In this document: one piece after another, positions 1 to 9,953 of the stretch
Layout of the letters: each line of letters starts with the position of its first letter
Position numbering within the stretch: the first letter of the stretch is position 1
Assembly (NCBI GenBank): GCA_035625915.1
Contig: DASPOR010000205.1
Coordinates: 1 to 55,235 of the forward strand
DNA length: 55,235 bases
Direction: 5' to 3'
From: Alphaproteobacteria bacterium
Lineage (GTDB): Bacteria; Pseudomonadota; Alphaproteobacteria; JACZXZ01
Made by a program: the position numbers and the translations under genes
Notes under the pieces: generated by a model
Told to the model about the DNA's origin: nothing
Databases searched by the model: none
What the model saw: only the letters and a program-made list of their open reading frames with translations

Positions 1-142
1 GGGCCAGCTCGATCGGGCTTGCGATCGCTGCGGCAAGGTCGAGACCCGCGCTGCCCGGCGTCGCGTAGGCGGGCAAGGGGAGATCCGATCCGTGGGGGAG
101 ACGCTGGAGACGGATCGCCGGCATCGCACGGCCGTGAACCAT
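1..142 (-). CDS. dut: dUTPase (dUTP diphosphatase), N-terminal fragment
   Basis: The first 47 codons of a gene that runs off the left edge. The translation contains LPLPAYATPGSAGLDLAAA, the N-terminal signature of trimeric dUTPase, which hydrolyses dUTP to dUMP and pyrophosphate and so keeps uracil out of DNA. The start ATG (142-140) overlaps the coaBC stop by one base (TGATG), so the two genes are probably translationally coupled. The order coaBC-dut is common in Alphaproteobacteria. The catalytic motifs lie outside the window, so activity cannot be judged. Confidence 0.85.
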   Translation of the reverse strand, partial: MVHGRAMPAIRLQRLPHGSDLPLPAYATPGSAGLDLAAAIASPIELA

Positions 143-1344
143 CACGACTCATCTCCGAGCTCGATCGCCACGCGTGCTGCGATGCGCTCGGCGACTTGCG
201 CCTTGGTCATGGTCGGCCAGTCCTCCACGCCATTCTCGGAGATCAGGTGGATCGTATTGGCGTCTCCGCCGAACGTTCCGGTTTCCGGTGAAACGTCGTT
301 TGCGAGAATCCAGTCGCAGCCCTTCTTCTTGCGCTTGGCCTGAGCATTGGCGATGACCTTCTCGGTCTCCGCCGCGAATCCGACGACAAGGCGAGGGCGT
401 CGATTGCCCGATTTGCTTAGCGTGGCAAGTATATCCGGATTTTCGACGAGCGAGAGCGACGGGGCCTTGCCGTCCTTCTTGATCTTCTGGGCGACGGCCT
501 CGGCGGGACGCCAGTCGCTCACCGCGGCGGCGCACACCGCCACGTCGGCGGGCATGGCGGCGAGACAGGCCGACAGCATTTCGCGCGCCGACTCGATTCG
601 CACGACCGTCACCCCCGGCGGATCCACCTCGAAGGTCGGCCCGGTCACGAGGGTCGTCGTGGCGCCGAGCCGCGCCAGAGCCGCTGCGATCGCATGACCT
701 TGCTTGCCCGAGGAGCGATTGGCGATATAGCGGACCGGGTCGATCGCCTCATGGGTCGGGCCGCTCGTCACCAGGGCGCGCCGGCCCCGAAGGGGCGAGC
801 GGTCATGGAAATGCGCCTCGATGGCGGCCACGATCTCCAACGGTTCGGCCATGCGGCCCGGGCCGTATTCGCCGCACGCCATGTCGCCTTCATTGGGGCC
901 GACACGACGGACGCCGCGGGCCTCGAGAAGTGCGAGATTGGCTTTCGTCGCAGCATGTTCCCACATGCGCACGTTCATGGCCGGCGCCATCATCACCGCC
1001 TTGTCCGTTGCAAGCAGCGTTGTGGTCGCGAGATCGTCCGCAATTCCCGCCGCCATCTTCGCCATGATGTCGGCACTCGCCGGCGCGATCACGAGAAGGT
1101 CGGCGGAACGCGAAAGCTCGATGTGCCCCATCTCGCTCTCATCGGTCAGCGAGAAGATGTCCTGATAGACCTTTTCCTCGGTGAGCGACGCGACAGAGAG
1201 CGGGGTGACGAACTGGGCGCCCCCGTTCGTCAGGATCGCGCGCACGGCCGCGCCGCGCTCGCGCAGGCGCCGGATCAGCTCGAGACTCTTATACGCGGCG
1301 ATGCCACCCGCGATGATCAGCAGAACGCGTTTGCCGACCAGCAC
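142..1344 (-). CDS. coaBC: Bifunctional phosphopantothenoylcysteine decarboxylase / phosphopantothenate-cysteine ligase
   Basis: Makes 4'-phosphopantetheine for CoA synthesis: CoaB joins cysteine to phosphopantothenate and the FMN-dependent CoaC half decarboxylates the product. The N-terminal flavoprotein half shows the GGIAAYKS phosphate loop, the catalytic-His segment GHIELSRSADL, APASAD and APAMNVRMW. The CoaB half begins near residue 185 with RRALVTSGPTHEAIDPVR and has SSGKQG and KIKKDG. Length of about 400 residues is normal. I chose GTG at 1344 because GGAG lies about 9 nt upstream; the in-frame TTG at 1359 contains part of that ribosome-binding site. The gene follows ubiB on the same strand and is coupled to dut. 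Confidence 0.93.
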   Translation of the reverse strand: MLVGKRVLLIIAGGIAAYKSLELIRRLRERGAAVRAILTNGGAQFVTPLSVASLTEEKVYQDIFSLTDESEMGHIELSRSADLLVIAPASADIMAKMAAGIADDLATTTLLATDKAVMMAPAMNVRMWEHAATKANLALLEARGVRRVGPNEGDMACGEYGPGRMAEPLEIVAAIEAHFHDRSPLRGRRALVTSGPTHEAIDPVRYIANRSSGKQGHAIAAALARLGATTTLVTGPTFEVDPPGVTVVRIESAREMLSACLAAMPADVAVCAAAVSDWRPAEAVAQKIKKDGKAPSLSLVENPDILATLSKSGNRRPRLVVGFAAETEKVIANAQAKRKKKGCDWILANDVSPETGTFGGDANTIHLISENGVEDWPTMTKAQVAERIAARVAIELGDES

Positions 1345-1465
1345 TGTAATTATCTCCAAAATATACGTGCAAGACCTGTGAATAACCTATCGCTCAATAC
1401 GCCGAGGCGCAACCTTCCCGTGGCCAATGGAGGCGCACCCGACGGCGCGCCTGGGTAACCGCGAA

Positions 1466-3016
1466 TCAGAGGAGTATCAGCAGGATCAGCGCCAAAAGCA
1501 GCACGACGGCCCAGAGTGGGAGGAGCAGCGCCACCTCGCCCCGCTGTGCGGCCGACAGTACCTGTAGCGTTTCCGGATGCAGCATGAGGCCGATATTGGC
1601 GAGGCGCGAAATCGCCACTTCGGTCTCGCGGGCGAATTCGGGCAGGCGTTCGACGAGATCGACCAGCTCATACATGCTTTCGCGGATGCGCGCCTCCGGT
1701 CCCCGATTCGCGCGCATCCATTCCTCGACGAGCGGACGGGCGAGCGTCCACATATTGATGTCGGGGTTGAGCCTGCGACCGACCCCCTCGGCGAGCAGCA
1801 TCGACTTCTGGAGAAGGAGGAGCTGAGGTTGGGTCTCCATTTCGAAGGTCTCGGTGATCTGGAAGAGCTGGGCCAGGAGTCGTGCGAGCGAGATTTCGTG
1901 GAGCGGCTTGTTCATGATCGGCTCGCCGATCGAGCGGCAAGCCTGCATGAAAGCGTCGACGGATTTTTCGCGGGGGATGTATCCCGCGCGGAAATGCACG
2001 TCGGCGACGGCCCGATAGTCGCCCTGAAGAAATCCGACAAGCATCTCCGCGAGATAGATGCGGGTTTTGCGGTCGACCCGCCCCATGATGCCGAAATCGA
2101 CCATCACGAGGCGGCCGTCGCGATCGACGAAAACGTTTCCCGGATGCATGTCAGCGTGGAAAAATCCGTTGCGGAAAACCTGGACGAAGAACGTCTCGGC
2201 CGCCCGCGCCACGATCCGGTCGGGATCGTGGCCGGCGGCAATCAGGTTGTCGCGCTCGTCGATCGGGATTCCTTCGATGCGCTCGAGCGTCATCACACGG
2301 CGCGAGGTTCGCAGCCAATCGACCGTCGGAACATGCACGTTCGGATCGTCGGAGAGCGACTCGGCGAATTCCGACGCGGCCGCCGCCTCCATCCGCAAAT
2401 CCATCTCGATGTGCACCGTCTCGCGAAACGTGGTGACGACGTCGCGCGGCTTGAGGCGGCGCAGGGAGGGCCTCGTTCGTTCGACGAGCCCGGCAAGCCA
2501 ATCTAAGAGCGCTATATCGCGCTCGAAGGACGCCTCGATCCCGGGACGGAGGACCTTGACCGCGACGGGGTCGCCGGTCGTCGTCTCGGCATAGTGGACC
2601 TGTGCGATGGAGGCGGCGGCGATGGGCTTGTCGTCGAAACGCGCAAAAAGGGTCTCGACCGGTTTACCCAATTCCCGCTCGATTGTCGCCCGTACCTCTG
2701 CGCTAGCGAAGGGAGGAAGGCGATCCTGGAGCAAGGACAAATCTTCGGCGACCTCCTCGCCGAGCAGATCCGAGCGTACCGAAATCGCTTGGCCGAGCTT
2801 GATGAAGCTCGGGCCGAGTTCCTCGAGTGCTGCCGCAAGGCGTTGGCCGGGCCGCAGCACATTGTCCCCGCCACGCCGTTTTTTAGCCAATGCGCGCGCG
2901 AGGAATGTCACAATCGGTGCGATTTCCGCAGCCTCGAGCGGGAAAAGCGCGTCATGACGCGCAAGCGTGTGCGCGATAGCGAGAAGCCGGGCGACGTGAC
3001 GTAAGGGTTCGAGCAT
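1466..3016 (-). CDS. ubiB: UbiB-family atypical kinase/ATPase for ubiquinone biosynthesis
   Basis: A 516-residue member of the ABC1/ADCK/UbiB family, membrane-associated protein-kinase-like ATPases needed for ubiquinone synthesis. Seen in the sequence: the KxGQ-type motif SFIKLGQAISVRSDLL, an ATP-binding lysine segment VAVKVLRPGI, the catalytic-loop motif FFHADMHPGNVF, the metal-binding VDFGIMG and a hydrophobic C-terminal anchor rich in Leu, Ile and Val. It lies 12 bp downstream of ubiE, so ubiE-ubiB and probably coaBC-dut form one operon read leftward. Family assignment is secure; the molecular role of UbiB is still debated. Confidence 0.93.
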   Translation of the reverse strand: MLEPLRHVARLLAIAHTLARHDALFPLEAAEIAPIVTFLARALAKKRRGGDNVLRPGQRLAAALEELGPSFIKLGQAISVRSDLLGEEVAEDLSLLQDRLPPFASAEVRATIERELGKPVETLFARFDDKPIAAASIAQVHYAETTTGDPVAVKVLRPGIEASFERDIALLDWLAGLVERTRPSLRRLKPRDVVTTFRETVHIEMDLRMEAAAASEFAESLSDDPNVHVPTVDWLRTSRRVMTLERIEGIPIDERDNLIAAGHDPDRIVARAAETFFVQVFRNGFFHADMHPGNVFVDRDGRLVMVDFGIMGRVDRKTRIYLAEMLVGFLQGDYRAVADVHFRAGYIPREKSVDAFMQACRSIGEPIMNKPLHEISLARLLAQLFQITETFEMETQPQLLLLQKSMLLAEGVGRRLNPDINMWTLARPLVEEWMRANRGPEARIRESMYELVDLVERLPEFARETEVAISRLANIGLMLHPETLQVLSAAQRGEVALLLPLWAVVLLLALILLILL

Positions 3017-3028
3017 CCGGCCCGGCGC

Positions 3029-3832
3029 TCAAAGCCGCCAAGCGGAATGCATGGCCGCGATCCCGCCCGACAGATTGCGCACGCGCACCTGGCCGAGGCC
3101 GGCGCGTTCGATCCGCTCGGCGAGCAAATGCTGGGGCGGAAAGCGGCGAATGCTCTCGACCAGATAACGATAGGCCTCGCGATTGCCGGTCACATTCGCG
3201 CCAATCCAGGGAATGACCGAGAAGGAATAGCGGCTGTAAAGATCGTCGAGAAGCGGCACCGTGACGCGGCTGAATTCGAGACACAAAAATCGCCCGCCCG
3301 GCTTCAACACGCGCTTGGCTTCGCGCAGGGCCGTTTCGATATCCGTCACGTTCCGAAGCCCGAAGGCGATCGTGTAGGCGTCGGCCGAGTTCGCAGCGAC
3401 CGGAAGATCCTGTGCATCGCCGACAAGCCAGTCGATTCCAGAGAGCATGCCCCGGTCGAGCGCGCGGTCGCGCCCGATTTGCACCATCCGCTCGTTCGCG
3501 TCGCAAACCACGACGCGGCATGTCCGCTTTGTGCGGGCAGCGAGTCGAAAGGCGACATCCCCGGTGCCGCCGGCAACGTCCAGGATCGTTTGTCCCGAAC
3601 GGGGCGCGAGCCAGTCGACCAATGCATCCTTCCAAAGCCGGTGGACGCCCGCACTCATCAAATCGTTCATCAGGTCGTAGTGGTTGGCCACCGTGTCGAA
3701 GACCTCGCGCACGAGATTCTTCTTGGCCCCGGCCGGCACGCGACGAAAGCCGAAATCCGCCTCCTCCCGCACGCGGGCCGAGGGCGAGTCGCGAGGTTCC
3801 AGGCCGCTTTTCTCCGACATGTAGCGGACCAT
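3029..3832 (-). CDS. ubiE: Ubiquinone/menaquinone biosynthesis C-methyltransferase
   Basis: A SAM-dependent methyltransferase for the C-methylation step of ubiquinone (and, where present, menaquinone) synthesis. Visible motifs are the SAM-binding [14 protein letters not shown], the conserved FGLRNVTD, the post-motif [13 protein letters not shown] and the characteristic C-terminal [14 protein letters not shown]. The start may be 3832 or the in-frame ATG at 3820 (MSEKS); neither has a convincing ribosome-binding site. It is divergent from mutM, with only about 35-47 bp in which both promoters must lie. Confidence 0.94.
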   Translation of the reverse strand: MVRYMSEKSGLEPRDSPSARVREEADFGFRRVPAGAKKNLVREVFDTVANHYDLMNDLMSAGVHRLWKDALVDWLAPRSGQTILDVAGGTGDVAFRLAARTKRTCRVVVCDANERMVQIGRDRALDRGMLSGIDWLVGDAQDLPVAANSADAYTIAFGLRNVTDIETALREAKRVLKPGGRFLCLEFSRVTVPLLDDLYSRYSFSVIPWIGANVTGNREAYRYLVESIRRFPPQHLLAERIERAGLGQVRVRNLSGGIAAMHSAWRL

Positions 3833-3867
3833 AGCGCAGCGCCTATCTATAGGCTAGCTTGCCGCCT

Positions 3868-4701
3868 ATGCCTGAGCTTCCCGAAGTCGAGACGGTTTGC
3901 CGAGGGCTGGCAGCCAAGCTGGTCGGCCGCCGCCTCGCGCGGGTCGAAACCCGTCGACCCGATTTGCGCGTTCCCCTGCCCCGAGGATTTGTCAATCGCG
4001 TTCAGGGCCTCACGGTCGAGCGCATCGATCGCCGGGCAAAATACATTCTCATGCGACTCGAAGGTGGGCTCGTACTTTTGGTGCATCTCGGCATGTCCGG
4101 ACGAATGATCATCGCGAACGGCGCGCCACCCGATCGTCACGATCACGTAGTCTTCGTGACCGATGACGGCAGCGAAATCCGCTTCAACGATCATCGTCGT
4201 TTCGGGCTCATGCTTCTCACCCGAGAAGGCGAACTCGCAAACCATCCGCTACTTGCCGGGATCGGACCCGAGCCGCTTGGCAACAGCTTCAACGCCGAGG
4301 TTCTTGCGGCAGCACTCAAGGGCAAAAAGACGCCGATCAAGGCCGCCCTTCTCGACCAGACCGTCGTCGCCGGTCTCGGCAACATCTATGTCTGCGAAAG
4401 CCTCTATTGGGCCGATGTCTCGCCCAAGCGGCTGGCGCGCACTTGTATTGGCGAGCGCGCCGAGCGCCTGGTGCGCGCGATCCGCAAGGTCCTCACGGAG
4501 GCGATCGCGGCAGGCGGATCGTCGCTTCGGGATCATGTGCAACCCTCGGGCGAGCTCGGCTATTTCCAGCATAGCTGGGCCGTGTACGGACGCGAGGGCG
4601 AGGCCTGTCCGCGCTGTGTTGCAGATGCAGTGCCGTGCAAAATCAAACGAATCGTACAATCGAATCGCTCGACATTTCTCTGTCCACGATTCCAACGTTG
4701 A
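3868..4701 (+). CDS. mutM: Formamidopyrimidine-DNA glycosylase (Fpg) with altered zinc finger
   Basis: A bifunctional base-excision repair enzyme that removes 8-oxoguanine and formamidopyrimidine and nicks the abasic site. Starting at ATG 3868 gives the mature N-terminus PELPEVE with catalytic Pro and Glu; an upstream in-frame TTG would bury it. Also seen are the lysine segment [17 protein letters not shown] and FNDHRRFG. The C-terminal zinc finger should be C-x2-C-x16-C-x2-C, but the last cysteine is Phe (CPRF instead of CPRC; codon TTC instead of TGC), so one zinc ligand is missing. This is either a true variant or a one-base error. Confidence 0.94.
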   Translation: MPELPEVETVCRGLAAKLVGRRLARVETRRPDLRVPLPRGFVNRVQGLTVERIDRRAKYILMRLEGGLVLLVHLGMSGRMIIANGAPPDRHDHVVFVTDDGSEIRFNDHRRFGLMLLTREGELANHPLLAGIGPEPLGNSFNAEVLAAALKGKKTPIKAALLDQTVVAGLGNIYVCESLYWADVSPKRLARTCIGERAERLVRAIRKVLTEAIAAGGSSLRDHVQPSGELGYFQHSWAVYGREGEACPRCVADAVPCKIKRIVQSNRSTFLCPRFQR

Positions 4702-4718
4702 GGTGAAATCGTCTTCCA

Positions 4719-5117
4719 ATGCGGCAGATATCGTTTTTTCGACCCTCGAAATTCGCACGCACCCTCGCGGCGACATTGGGAATAGCGCTCATCCTGACCA
4801 TGCCCGAGGCGGCATCGCTCCGCGCCGCCGACGCCTTCGTATCGGGCACCGAGGATATTCCACTCATGCCCGGACTCGCCCCGATCGATGACGCGGACGT
4901 CATTTTCGACACGCCTCAGGGCCGGATCGTCGAGGCCTACGCGAAAGGCGACATGACGCGAAAATCAGTCCTCGAATTCTATGCGCGCACGTTGCCGCAA
5001 CTCGGGTGGAGTGCGGCTGGAACGGGTGCTTACCGACGCGAGGGCGAGGTGCTGCGCCTCGAGCTCTACCAGGAGAAGGGGCGACTTACGGTTCGCTTTT
5101 ATCTTTCGCCGAGTTGA
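4719..5117 (+). CDS. Hypothetical exported protein
   Basis: A 132-residue protein that I cannot assign to a functional family with confidence. Residues 1-37 form a signal peptide (basic start, hydrophobic ALILTMPEAASLRA, cleavage near RAADA). The mature part begins with a DIPLMPGL segment and ends with a compact domain (LEFYARTLPQLGW, then alternating strands LRLELYQEKGRLTVRFYLS). It lies 17 bp after mutM and 57 bp before the enoyl-CoA hydratase gene, on the same strand. Similar small exported proteins next to these genes are familiar from other Alphaproteobacteria, so it is probably real and periplasmic. Confidence 0.8.
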   Translation: MRQISFFRPSKFARTLAATLGIALILTMPEAASLRAADAFVSGTEDIPLMPGLAPIDDADVIFDTPQGRIVEAYAKGDMTRKSVLEFYARTLPQLGWSAAGTGAYRREGEVLRLELYQEKGRLTVRFYLSPS

Positions 5118-5174
5118 CGGCTGTGGACACGGCGCGCACGAGCGCGGTTGCATCGCCAACATAGGGGATAATCG

Positions 5175-5951
5175 ATGGCATACGAGCATATCATCGCGGA
5201 GACGCGCGGAACCGTCGGGCTCATCACGCTCAATCGCCCGCAGGCGCTGAATGCACTCTGTTCGCCCCTCATCGTCGAAATGGGTGCAGCCCTCGATGCC
5301 TTCGAGGCGGACGAAGGGATCGGCGCCGTCGTCATCACCGGAAGCGATAAAGCATTCGCGGCGGGTGCCGACATCAAGGAGATGCAGCCGCAGGGCTATA
5401 TGGATGTATATCTCCGCGATTTCATCACAAAAGGTTGGGAGCGTGCGACGACGTGCCGCAAGCCGATCATCGCCGCCGTGGCGGGCTTCGCACTCGGTGG
5501 GGGGTGCGAACTCGCCATGATGTGCGACTTCATCCTTGCGGCCGACAACGCGAAGTTCGGCCAACCTGAGATCAAGCTTGGAACGATTCCGGGTGCTGGC
5601 GGCACTCAGCGCCTTACACGTTTCGTCGGCAAATCGAAGGCGATGGAAATGGTGCTCACGGGACGCATGATGGACGCCGCGGAAGCCGAGCGTGCAGGGC
5701 TTGTAAGCCGCGTGTTGCCGCTTGCCGAACTTCTGCCTGAAGCGATCAAGACTGCGCAGGCGATTGCCAAACTTTCACGACCGTCGGTGCTTATGGCCAA
5801 GGAATCGGTCAATCGCGCATACGAGACCACGCTTACGGAGGGCATTCGCTTCGAGCGAAGGCTGTTTCACTCGACCTTCGCCTTGCAAGACCAGAAAGAA
5901 GGCATGCGGGCCTTCATCGAAAAGCGGGCACCCGATTTCAAGAACCGTTGA
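5175..5951 (+). CDS. Enoyl-CoA hydratase
   Basis: A 258-residue crotonase-fold enzyme that adds water to trans-2-enoyl-CoA in fatty-acid beta-oxidation. The oxyanion-hole segment is [11 protein letters not shown], and the two catalytic glutamates lie in [11 protein letters not shown] and [15 protein letters not shown]. The C-terminal helix typical of the family ends in KRAPDFKNR. The match to short-chain enoyl-CoA hydratases is close, although paralogues of this fold are numerous and chain-length preference cannot be read. It starts at ATG after a short gap and is followed by the rpsT promoter region. Confidence 0.9.
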   Translation: MAYEHIIAETRGTVGLITLNRPQALNALCSPLIVEMGAALDAFEADEGIGAVVITGSDKAFAAGADIKEMQPQGYMDVYLRDFITKGWERATTCRKPIIAAVAGFALGGGCELAMMCDFILAADNAKFGQPEIKLGTIPGAGGTQRLTRFVGKSKAMEMVLTGRMMDAAEAERAGLVSRVLPLAELLPEAIKTAQAIAKLSRPSVLMAKESVNRAYETTLTEGIRFERRLFHSTFALQDQKEGMRAFIEKRAPDFKNR

Positions 5952-5998
5952 GCGCCCGGTTGGCGCTGAACCCCAGGGCTGAGGCGGGCTTCGCGCGC

Positions 5999-6028
5999 TT
6001 GACGGCGAGGGTCGCCGGAGGCTATAAC
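5999..6028 (+). promoter_or_regulatory. Probable sigma-70-type promoter of rpsT
   Basis: TTGACG (5999-6004) and TATAAC (6023-6028) are separated by 18 bp, close to consensus for a housekeeping promoter. It lies 155 bp upstream of the S20 start, leaving a long leader of about 148 nt. S20 is autoregulated through its leader in other bacteria; I did not identify such an element here. Confidence 0.6.
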
Positions 6029-6182
6029 CCGCGCCTTGTGCCGCCGGATGGGTCGATGGGGTGAGGTCGATGGAAGTTTCGGCGGCGGGCAAGCATGAGC
6101 GTTCAACAAGCATACGGTTTCGAACACCGCCCACGCGGGATTGATGTCCCAGGGGTTGGGGAACCGTCGCATCGGGTGAGAA

Positions 6183-6443
6183 ATGGCGCACCATAAATCG
6201 GCGAAGAAAAGGATTCGACGGAACGATCGACGGCAAGACATTAATCGCGCGCGCACCAGCCGTCTGCGCACCTTCGTCCGCAAGACCGAAGCGGCAATCG
6301 CCAGCGGCGACAAGAGTGCAGCACAGGCCGCCTATCGGGAGATGGAGCCGGAGCTGCACTCTGCGGTCACGAAGGGCGTCATTCATCGCAACACTGTTGC
6401 GAGAAGCCTCTCGCGCCTCTCCGCGCGCATCAAGTCGCTGTAA
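6183..6443 (+). CDS. rpsT: 30S ribosomal protein S20
   Basis: An 86-residue, very basic, helical protein beginning [17 protein letters not shown], typical of S20, which binds 16S rRNA early in small-subunit assembly. The helix-rich middle ([16 protein letters not shown]) and the end ([19 protein letters not shown]) match the family. It sits upstream of dnaA, a frequent arrangement in Alphaproteobacteria. Just after the stop is a weak stem (TTTCGC 6450-6455 with GCGAAA 6464-6469) without a T run. Confidence 0.96.
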   Translation: MAHHKSAKKRIRRNDRRQDINRARTSRLRTFVRKTEAAIASGDKSAAQAAYREMEPELHSAVTKGVIHRNTVARSLSRLSARIKSL

Positions 6444-7019
6444 GAATCTTTTCGCCCGGCGGCGCGAAACTGCAATCCTATCGTTGCGGTTTTGTCGTCT
6501 CTCGGTCACCGCAGGTTCACGGCGATGTACAGATTTATCCGCACGGCCGTCACGAAAGCGCAAAATTTTTCAATCGTTCCCTTTTCGTCTTATTGCATGG
6601 CGACGGCGGCGCGAGTAGATTCGATTTTACGCGGCGGTCATTGCGCAGGCACCCCATTCGCTGACAAATTCCGAGTCGATTCAATAGCTCGAAGAAGAGC
6701 TGCGGGTGTCTCGTGCGATAAAAGAAGAAGTCGATCTCAACCGATCCGAGGACACAAAAATGCAGCCGGCCACGGTAACAAAGAGGGCCGGCGTACAATA
6801 AAGCGGTAATCAAATTAATTCGGTTGCCGCGGGGGGCAGTCAGTGGTCCAGAATTCGATATTCGGCGCTCTAGCTGCGAATAGCACAAATCCATTTCCGA
6901 CTTCTCACGGGCCCACGCGAATTGTGGTGGGGGCGAAGGTGCAAAATGTGCGCGAGCTCGCCGGGTCAGGTGTCGGATTGTGCCGGCGAGGGGCCGGTGA
7001 TGATTCCAGGTAGGGGCGA
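6444..7019. other. rpsT-dnaA intergenic region; dnaA control region, possible origin sequences
   Basis: 576 bp without a convincing gene. Parts are noticeably A/T-rich for this genome (about 6560-6600 and 6795-6830). One DnaA-box-like 9-mer, TTATCCGCA (6535-6543), differs from TTATCCACA at one base; no second good box was seen. A purine-rich stretch (AGGTAGGGGCGAG) precedes dnaA and can serve as its ribosome-binding site. The dnaA promoter must lie here, but no clear -35/-10 pair stands out. A replication origin is possible but not demonstrated. Confidence 0.35.
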
Positions 7020-7022
7020 GTG

Positions 7023-8405
7023 ATGGCGGAAAGCGAATTTCGCGGCGGAGTCGATGCGCAATGGGCGCGGGTTCGTGGACGTCTCAGGGCCGAGTACGGT
7101 GAAGCAGCATACAAGAGCTGGTTGAAGCCGCTTACCTTCAAGTCGATGGAGGGGGGGCTCGTCCGTCTTTCAGCGCCGACGCGATTCATGCGCGATTGGG
7201 TTGCCAACCACTATGCCGACCGCATCCGCACGTTCTGGACCGGCGAGAATTCCGGCGTCCGTGCCATCGACATCCTCGTTGAATCGACGCGGGACGCCGC
7301 GGCCGGGAAGCTCAAGGCCAAGGCCGAGCGGGAGCAAGCACCCGACACTTCCGAACCCGAGCAGGACGGCCGTAGCAATTTCTCGGCGCCCCTCGATCCG
7401 CGCTTCACGTTCGAAAATTACGTGGTCGGCAAACCGAACGAGCTCGCGCACGCCGCGGCGCGCCGGGTCGCCGAGTCCTCGACCGTGCCGTTCAATCCCC
7501 TCTTCCTCTACAGCGGGGTCGGCCTCGGCAAGACGCATCTGATGCACGCCATCGCGTGGCATATCAAAAAGCGCGATCCCGCGCGCCGCGTCATCTATCT
7601 CTCGGCCGAGAAGTTCATGTATCAGTTCATCCGCGCGCTCCGTTTCAAGGACACGGTCGCGTTCAAGGAGCAGTTCCGCTCGGTCGACGTCCTGATGATC
7701 GACGATGTCCAGTTCATCAGCGGCAAGGAATCGACCCAGGAGGAATTTTTTCACACCTTCAACGCCCTGGTCGACCAGAACCGCCAGATCGTGATTTCGG
7801 CCGATAAATCGCCGTCCGATCTCGAGGGACTTGAGGAGCGCCTGCGCTCCCGCCTCGGCTGGGGCCTCGTCGCCGATATTCATCCAACGAGCTACGAGCT
7901 GAGGCTCGGCATCCTCCAGTCCAAGGCGGAAAGCATGGGCGTACAACCCATACCCGCCAAGGTGATGGAATTCCTTGCGCACAAGATCACGTCCAACGTG
8001 CGCGAACTCGAAGGTGCGCTCAATCGCATCGTGGCGCACGCGACCCTCATCGGCCGCTCGATCACGCTCGAAACGACGCAGGAAGTGCTCCATGACCTGC
8101 TGCGGGCGAATGATCGGCGCGTGACGATCGAGGAGATTCAAAAGCGTGTCGCGGAGCACTTCAATATTCGGATCTCGGACATGCACTCGGCACGCCGTGC
8201 GCGCGCGGTGGCGCGCCCGCGCCAGGTCGCCATGTATCTCGCCAAACAATTGACCGCGCGCTCGTTGCCGGAAATCGGGCGCAAATTCGGCGGGCGCGAT
8301 CACACGACCGTTATGCACGCGGTGCGCAAGGTCGAGGAATTGCGTGCGACCGACTCCGGATTTTCGGACGACGTCGAACTCCTGCGCCGAATGCTCGAGG
8401 GTTAA
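7023..8405 (+). CDS. dnaA: Chromosomal replication initiator protein DnaA
   Basis: A roughly 460-residue AAA+ ATPase that binds DnaA boxes and melts the origin. Domain I (to about residue 80) is followed by a short linker. The ATPase domain has Walker A GVGLGKTH (about residue 164), Walker B LMIDDVQF (about 224) and the sensor region [19 protein letters not shown]. The C-terminal helix-turn-helix domain carries the DnaA signature [13 protein letters not shown] and [11 protein letters not shown]. Starts at GTG 7020 and ATG 7023 are adjacent; both follow AGGGGCGAG. Confidence 0.97.
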   Translation: MAESEFRGGVDAQWARVRGRLRAEYGEAAYKSWLKPLTFKSMEGGLVRLSAPTRFMRDWVANHYADRIRTFWTGENSGVRAIDILVESTRDAAAGKLKAKAEREQAPDTSEPEQDGRSNFSAPLDPRFTFENYVVGKPNELAHAAARRVAESSTVPFNPLFLYSGVGLGKTHLMHAIAWHIKKRDPARRVIYLSAEKFMYQFIRALRFKDTVAFKEQFRSVDVLMIDDVQFISGKESTQEEFFHTFNALVDQNRQIVISADKSPSDLEGLEERLRSRLGWGLVADIHPTSYELRLGILQSKAESMGVQPIPAKVMEFLAHKITSNVRELEGALNRIVAHATLIGRSITLETTQEVLHDLLRANDRRVTIEEIQKRVAEHFNIRISDMHSARRARAVARPRQVAMYLAKQLTARSLPEIGRKFGGRDHTTVMHAVRKVEELRATDSGFSDDVELLRRMLEG

Positions 8406-8802
8406 CGGTCCGATCCCCGCGGCGCGCTCATCATCGTGGTGCGTGGAATCGATCACCCGGGACATTCAATTCCCGCTTATCGCACATCGTCGGCCGGAAT
8501 GATGCCGACACGTAAAGAATCGGCCATCTGAAACAGAACGCTGGCGGGTGCGTGCAATTCTACGCGGGCAAGCCGCCGCGCGAACAAGGCGCACAAATTA
8601 CACGCACCGGTCGTCGGACCGAAGGGCGAATCATCGGCGGAAATTAGTTCGGACTCCAAAAGGTTATGCTATACTACACGACCGTTCAAATAGCGCCATT
8701 TCGGTGCTGTCGGATGGGGCAATCGGCGTCGGGCGATTGCCGTGTTTTTTCCCGATTGCTGGCTGGATTTCCCTAGGGTCAATTGCTCGGCTCCGTTCCG
8801 CC
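8406..8802. other. dnaA-dnaN intergenic region
   Basis: 397 bp with no supported gene; short reading frames here lack family features and ribosome-binding sites. The one clear signal is the dnaN promoter described separately. I saw no good DnaA box and no strong terminator hairpin. Confidence 0.4.
8648..8675 (+). promoter_or_regulatory. Probable extended -10 promoter of dnaN
   Basis: TGCTATACT (8667-8675) is an extended -10 element (TG-n-TATACT). A weak -35, TTCGGA (8648-8653), lies 16 bp upstream. Placement about 128 bp before the dnaN ATG suggests that dnaN-recF-gyrB can be transcribed independently of dnaA. Confidence 0.55.
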
Positions 8803-9921
8803 ATGAAGATAACAATCGAACGCGCGGCCCTCTTAAGGTCGCTCGCCCATGTCCAGAGCGTCGTCGAGCGCCGGAACACGATTCCGATCCTCGCAAACGT
8901 GCTCCTCGAGGCGAAGACGGGTTCGGTAAGCCTTACGGCGACCGATATGGACCTCGAAATCGTCGATCGCACGGCGGCCGAGATCGGCCAGGATGGGGCC
9001 ACGACCGTTTCCGCACACACTTTCTACGACATCGTACGCAAGCTGCCGGAGGGTGCGCAGGTGCGGCTTGAGTCGAACAGCGAGCGATCGATGCTGTTCA
9101 TCAAGTGCGGGCGTTCCCAATTCACGCTCCAGACGCTCCCCGCCGAGGATTTTCCGGTCATGACGGGAGGCGAGCTGCCGACCCAATTCTCGTTGGCTGC
9201 AACCGAGCTCAAGACGCTCGTCGATCGCACCGGTTTCGCGATTTCGACGGAGGAGACGCGGTACTATCTGAACGGCATCTATCTCCACGCCGCCGAACAG
9301 GGCAAGGTCAAGTTTCTGCGCGCGGCGGCGACCGACGGCCATCGTCTCGCGCGCGTGGAGATGGCGCTGCCTGCTGGGGCCGAGAGCATGCCAGGCGTCA
9401 TCGTACCGCGGAAGACGGTCCTCGAAGTGCGCAAGCTCATCGACGCGAGCGAGGCGGCGGTGCAGGTCGGCCTTTCCGAGACACGGATCCGTTTCGGCTT
9501 GGAAGACATTGTGCTGACGTCAAAGCTCATCGATGGGACATTTCCCGATTACGAGCGAGTAATCCCGACGAACAACGACAAAGTCCTCGAAGTCGCACGC
9601 CACGAATTCGCGGATGCGGTCGACCGAGTGTCGACGATTTCGACCGAGAAATCGCGCGCGGTGAAGCTCGCACTCGCGGACGGTGTGCTGACCCTCTCGG
9701 CCAGCAGCCCCGACGCCGGCAGCGCCACCGAGGAGATCGAGGTTAAGTACAATTCGGGTGCTCTCGAAATTGGATTCAACTCGCGATATCTCCTCGATAT
9801 CACCAAACAGATCGAAGGCGATTACGCCCAATTCGCGATGTCCGATGCCGCCTCGCCGACGGTCGTTCAGGACGCCGCGGACAAAAGCGCGCTTTACGTG
9901 CTGATGCCGATGCGAGTGTGA
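8803..9921 (+). CDS. dnaN: DNA polymerase III beta subunit (sliding clamp)
   Basis: A 372-residue clamp protein that encircles DNA and tethers the replicative polymerase. It starts at ATG 8803 (MKITIERAALLRSLAHVQSV), the usual N-terminus; longer in-frame readings extend into non-coding DNA. Family features include the NTIPILANVLLEA segment, FPDYERVIPTNND and a C-terminal YVLMPMRV, where clamps characteristically end in a hydrophobic-Pro-Met-Arg run. It is followed immediately by recF. Confidence 0.97.
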   Translation: MKITIERAALLRSLAHVQSVVERRNTIPILANVLLEAKTGSVSLTATDMDLEIVDRTAAEIGQDGATTVSAHTFYDIVRKLPEGAQVRLESNSERSMLFIKCGRSQFTLQTLPAEDFPVMTGGELPTQFSLAATELKTLVDRTGFAISTEETRYYLNGIYLHAAEQGKVKFLRAAATDGHRLARVEMALPAGAESMPGVIVPRKTVLEVRKLIDASEAAVQVGLSETRIRFGLEDIVLTSKLIDGTFPDYERVIPTNNDKVLEVARHEFADAVDRVSTISTEKSRAVKLALADGVLTLSASSPDAGSATEEIEVKYNSGALEIGFNSRYLLDITKQIEGDYAQFAMSDAASPTVVQDAADKSALYVLMPMRV

Positions 9922-9953
9922 AGGACGCAGCGCTCCATTGCGTGACGGGTTCG

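Noticed and set aside
8477..8659. A short minus-strand frame in the dnaA-dnaN gap
   Set aside because: Sixty codons, no family features and no ribosome-binding site; the region holds the dnaN promoter.
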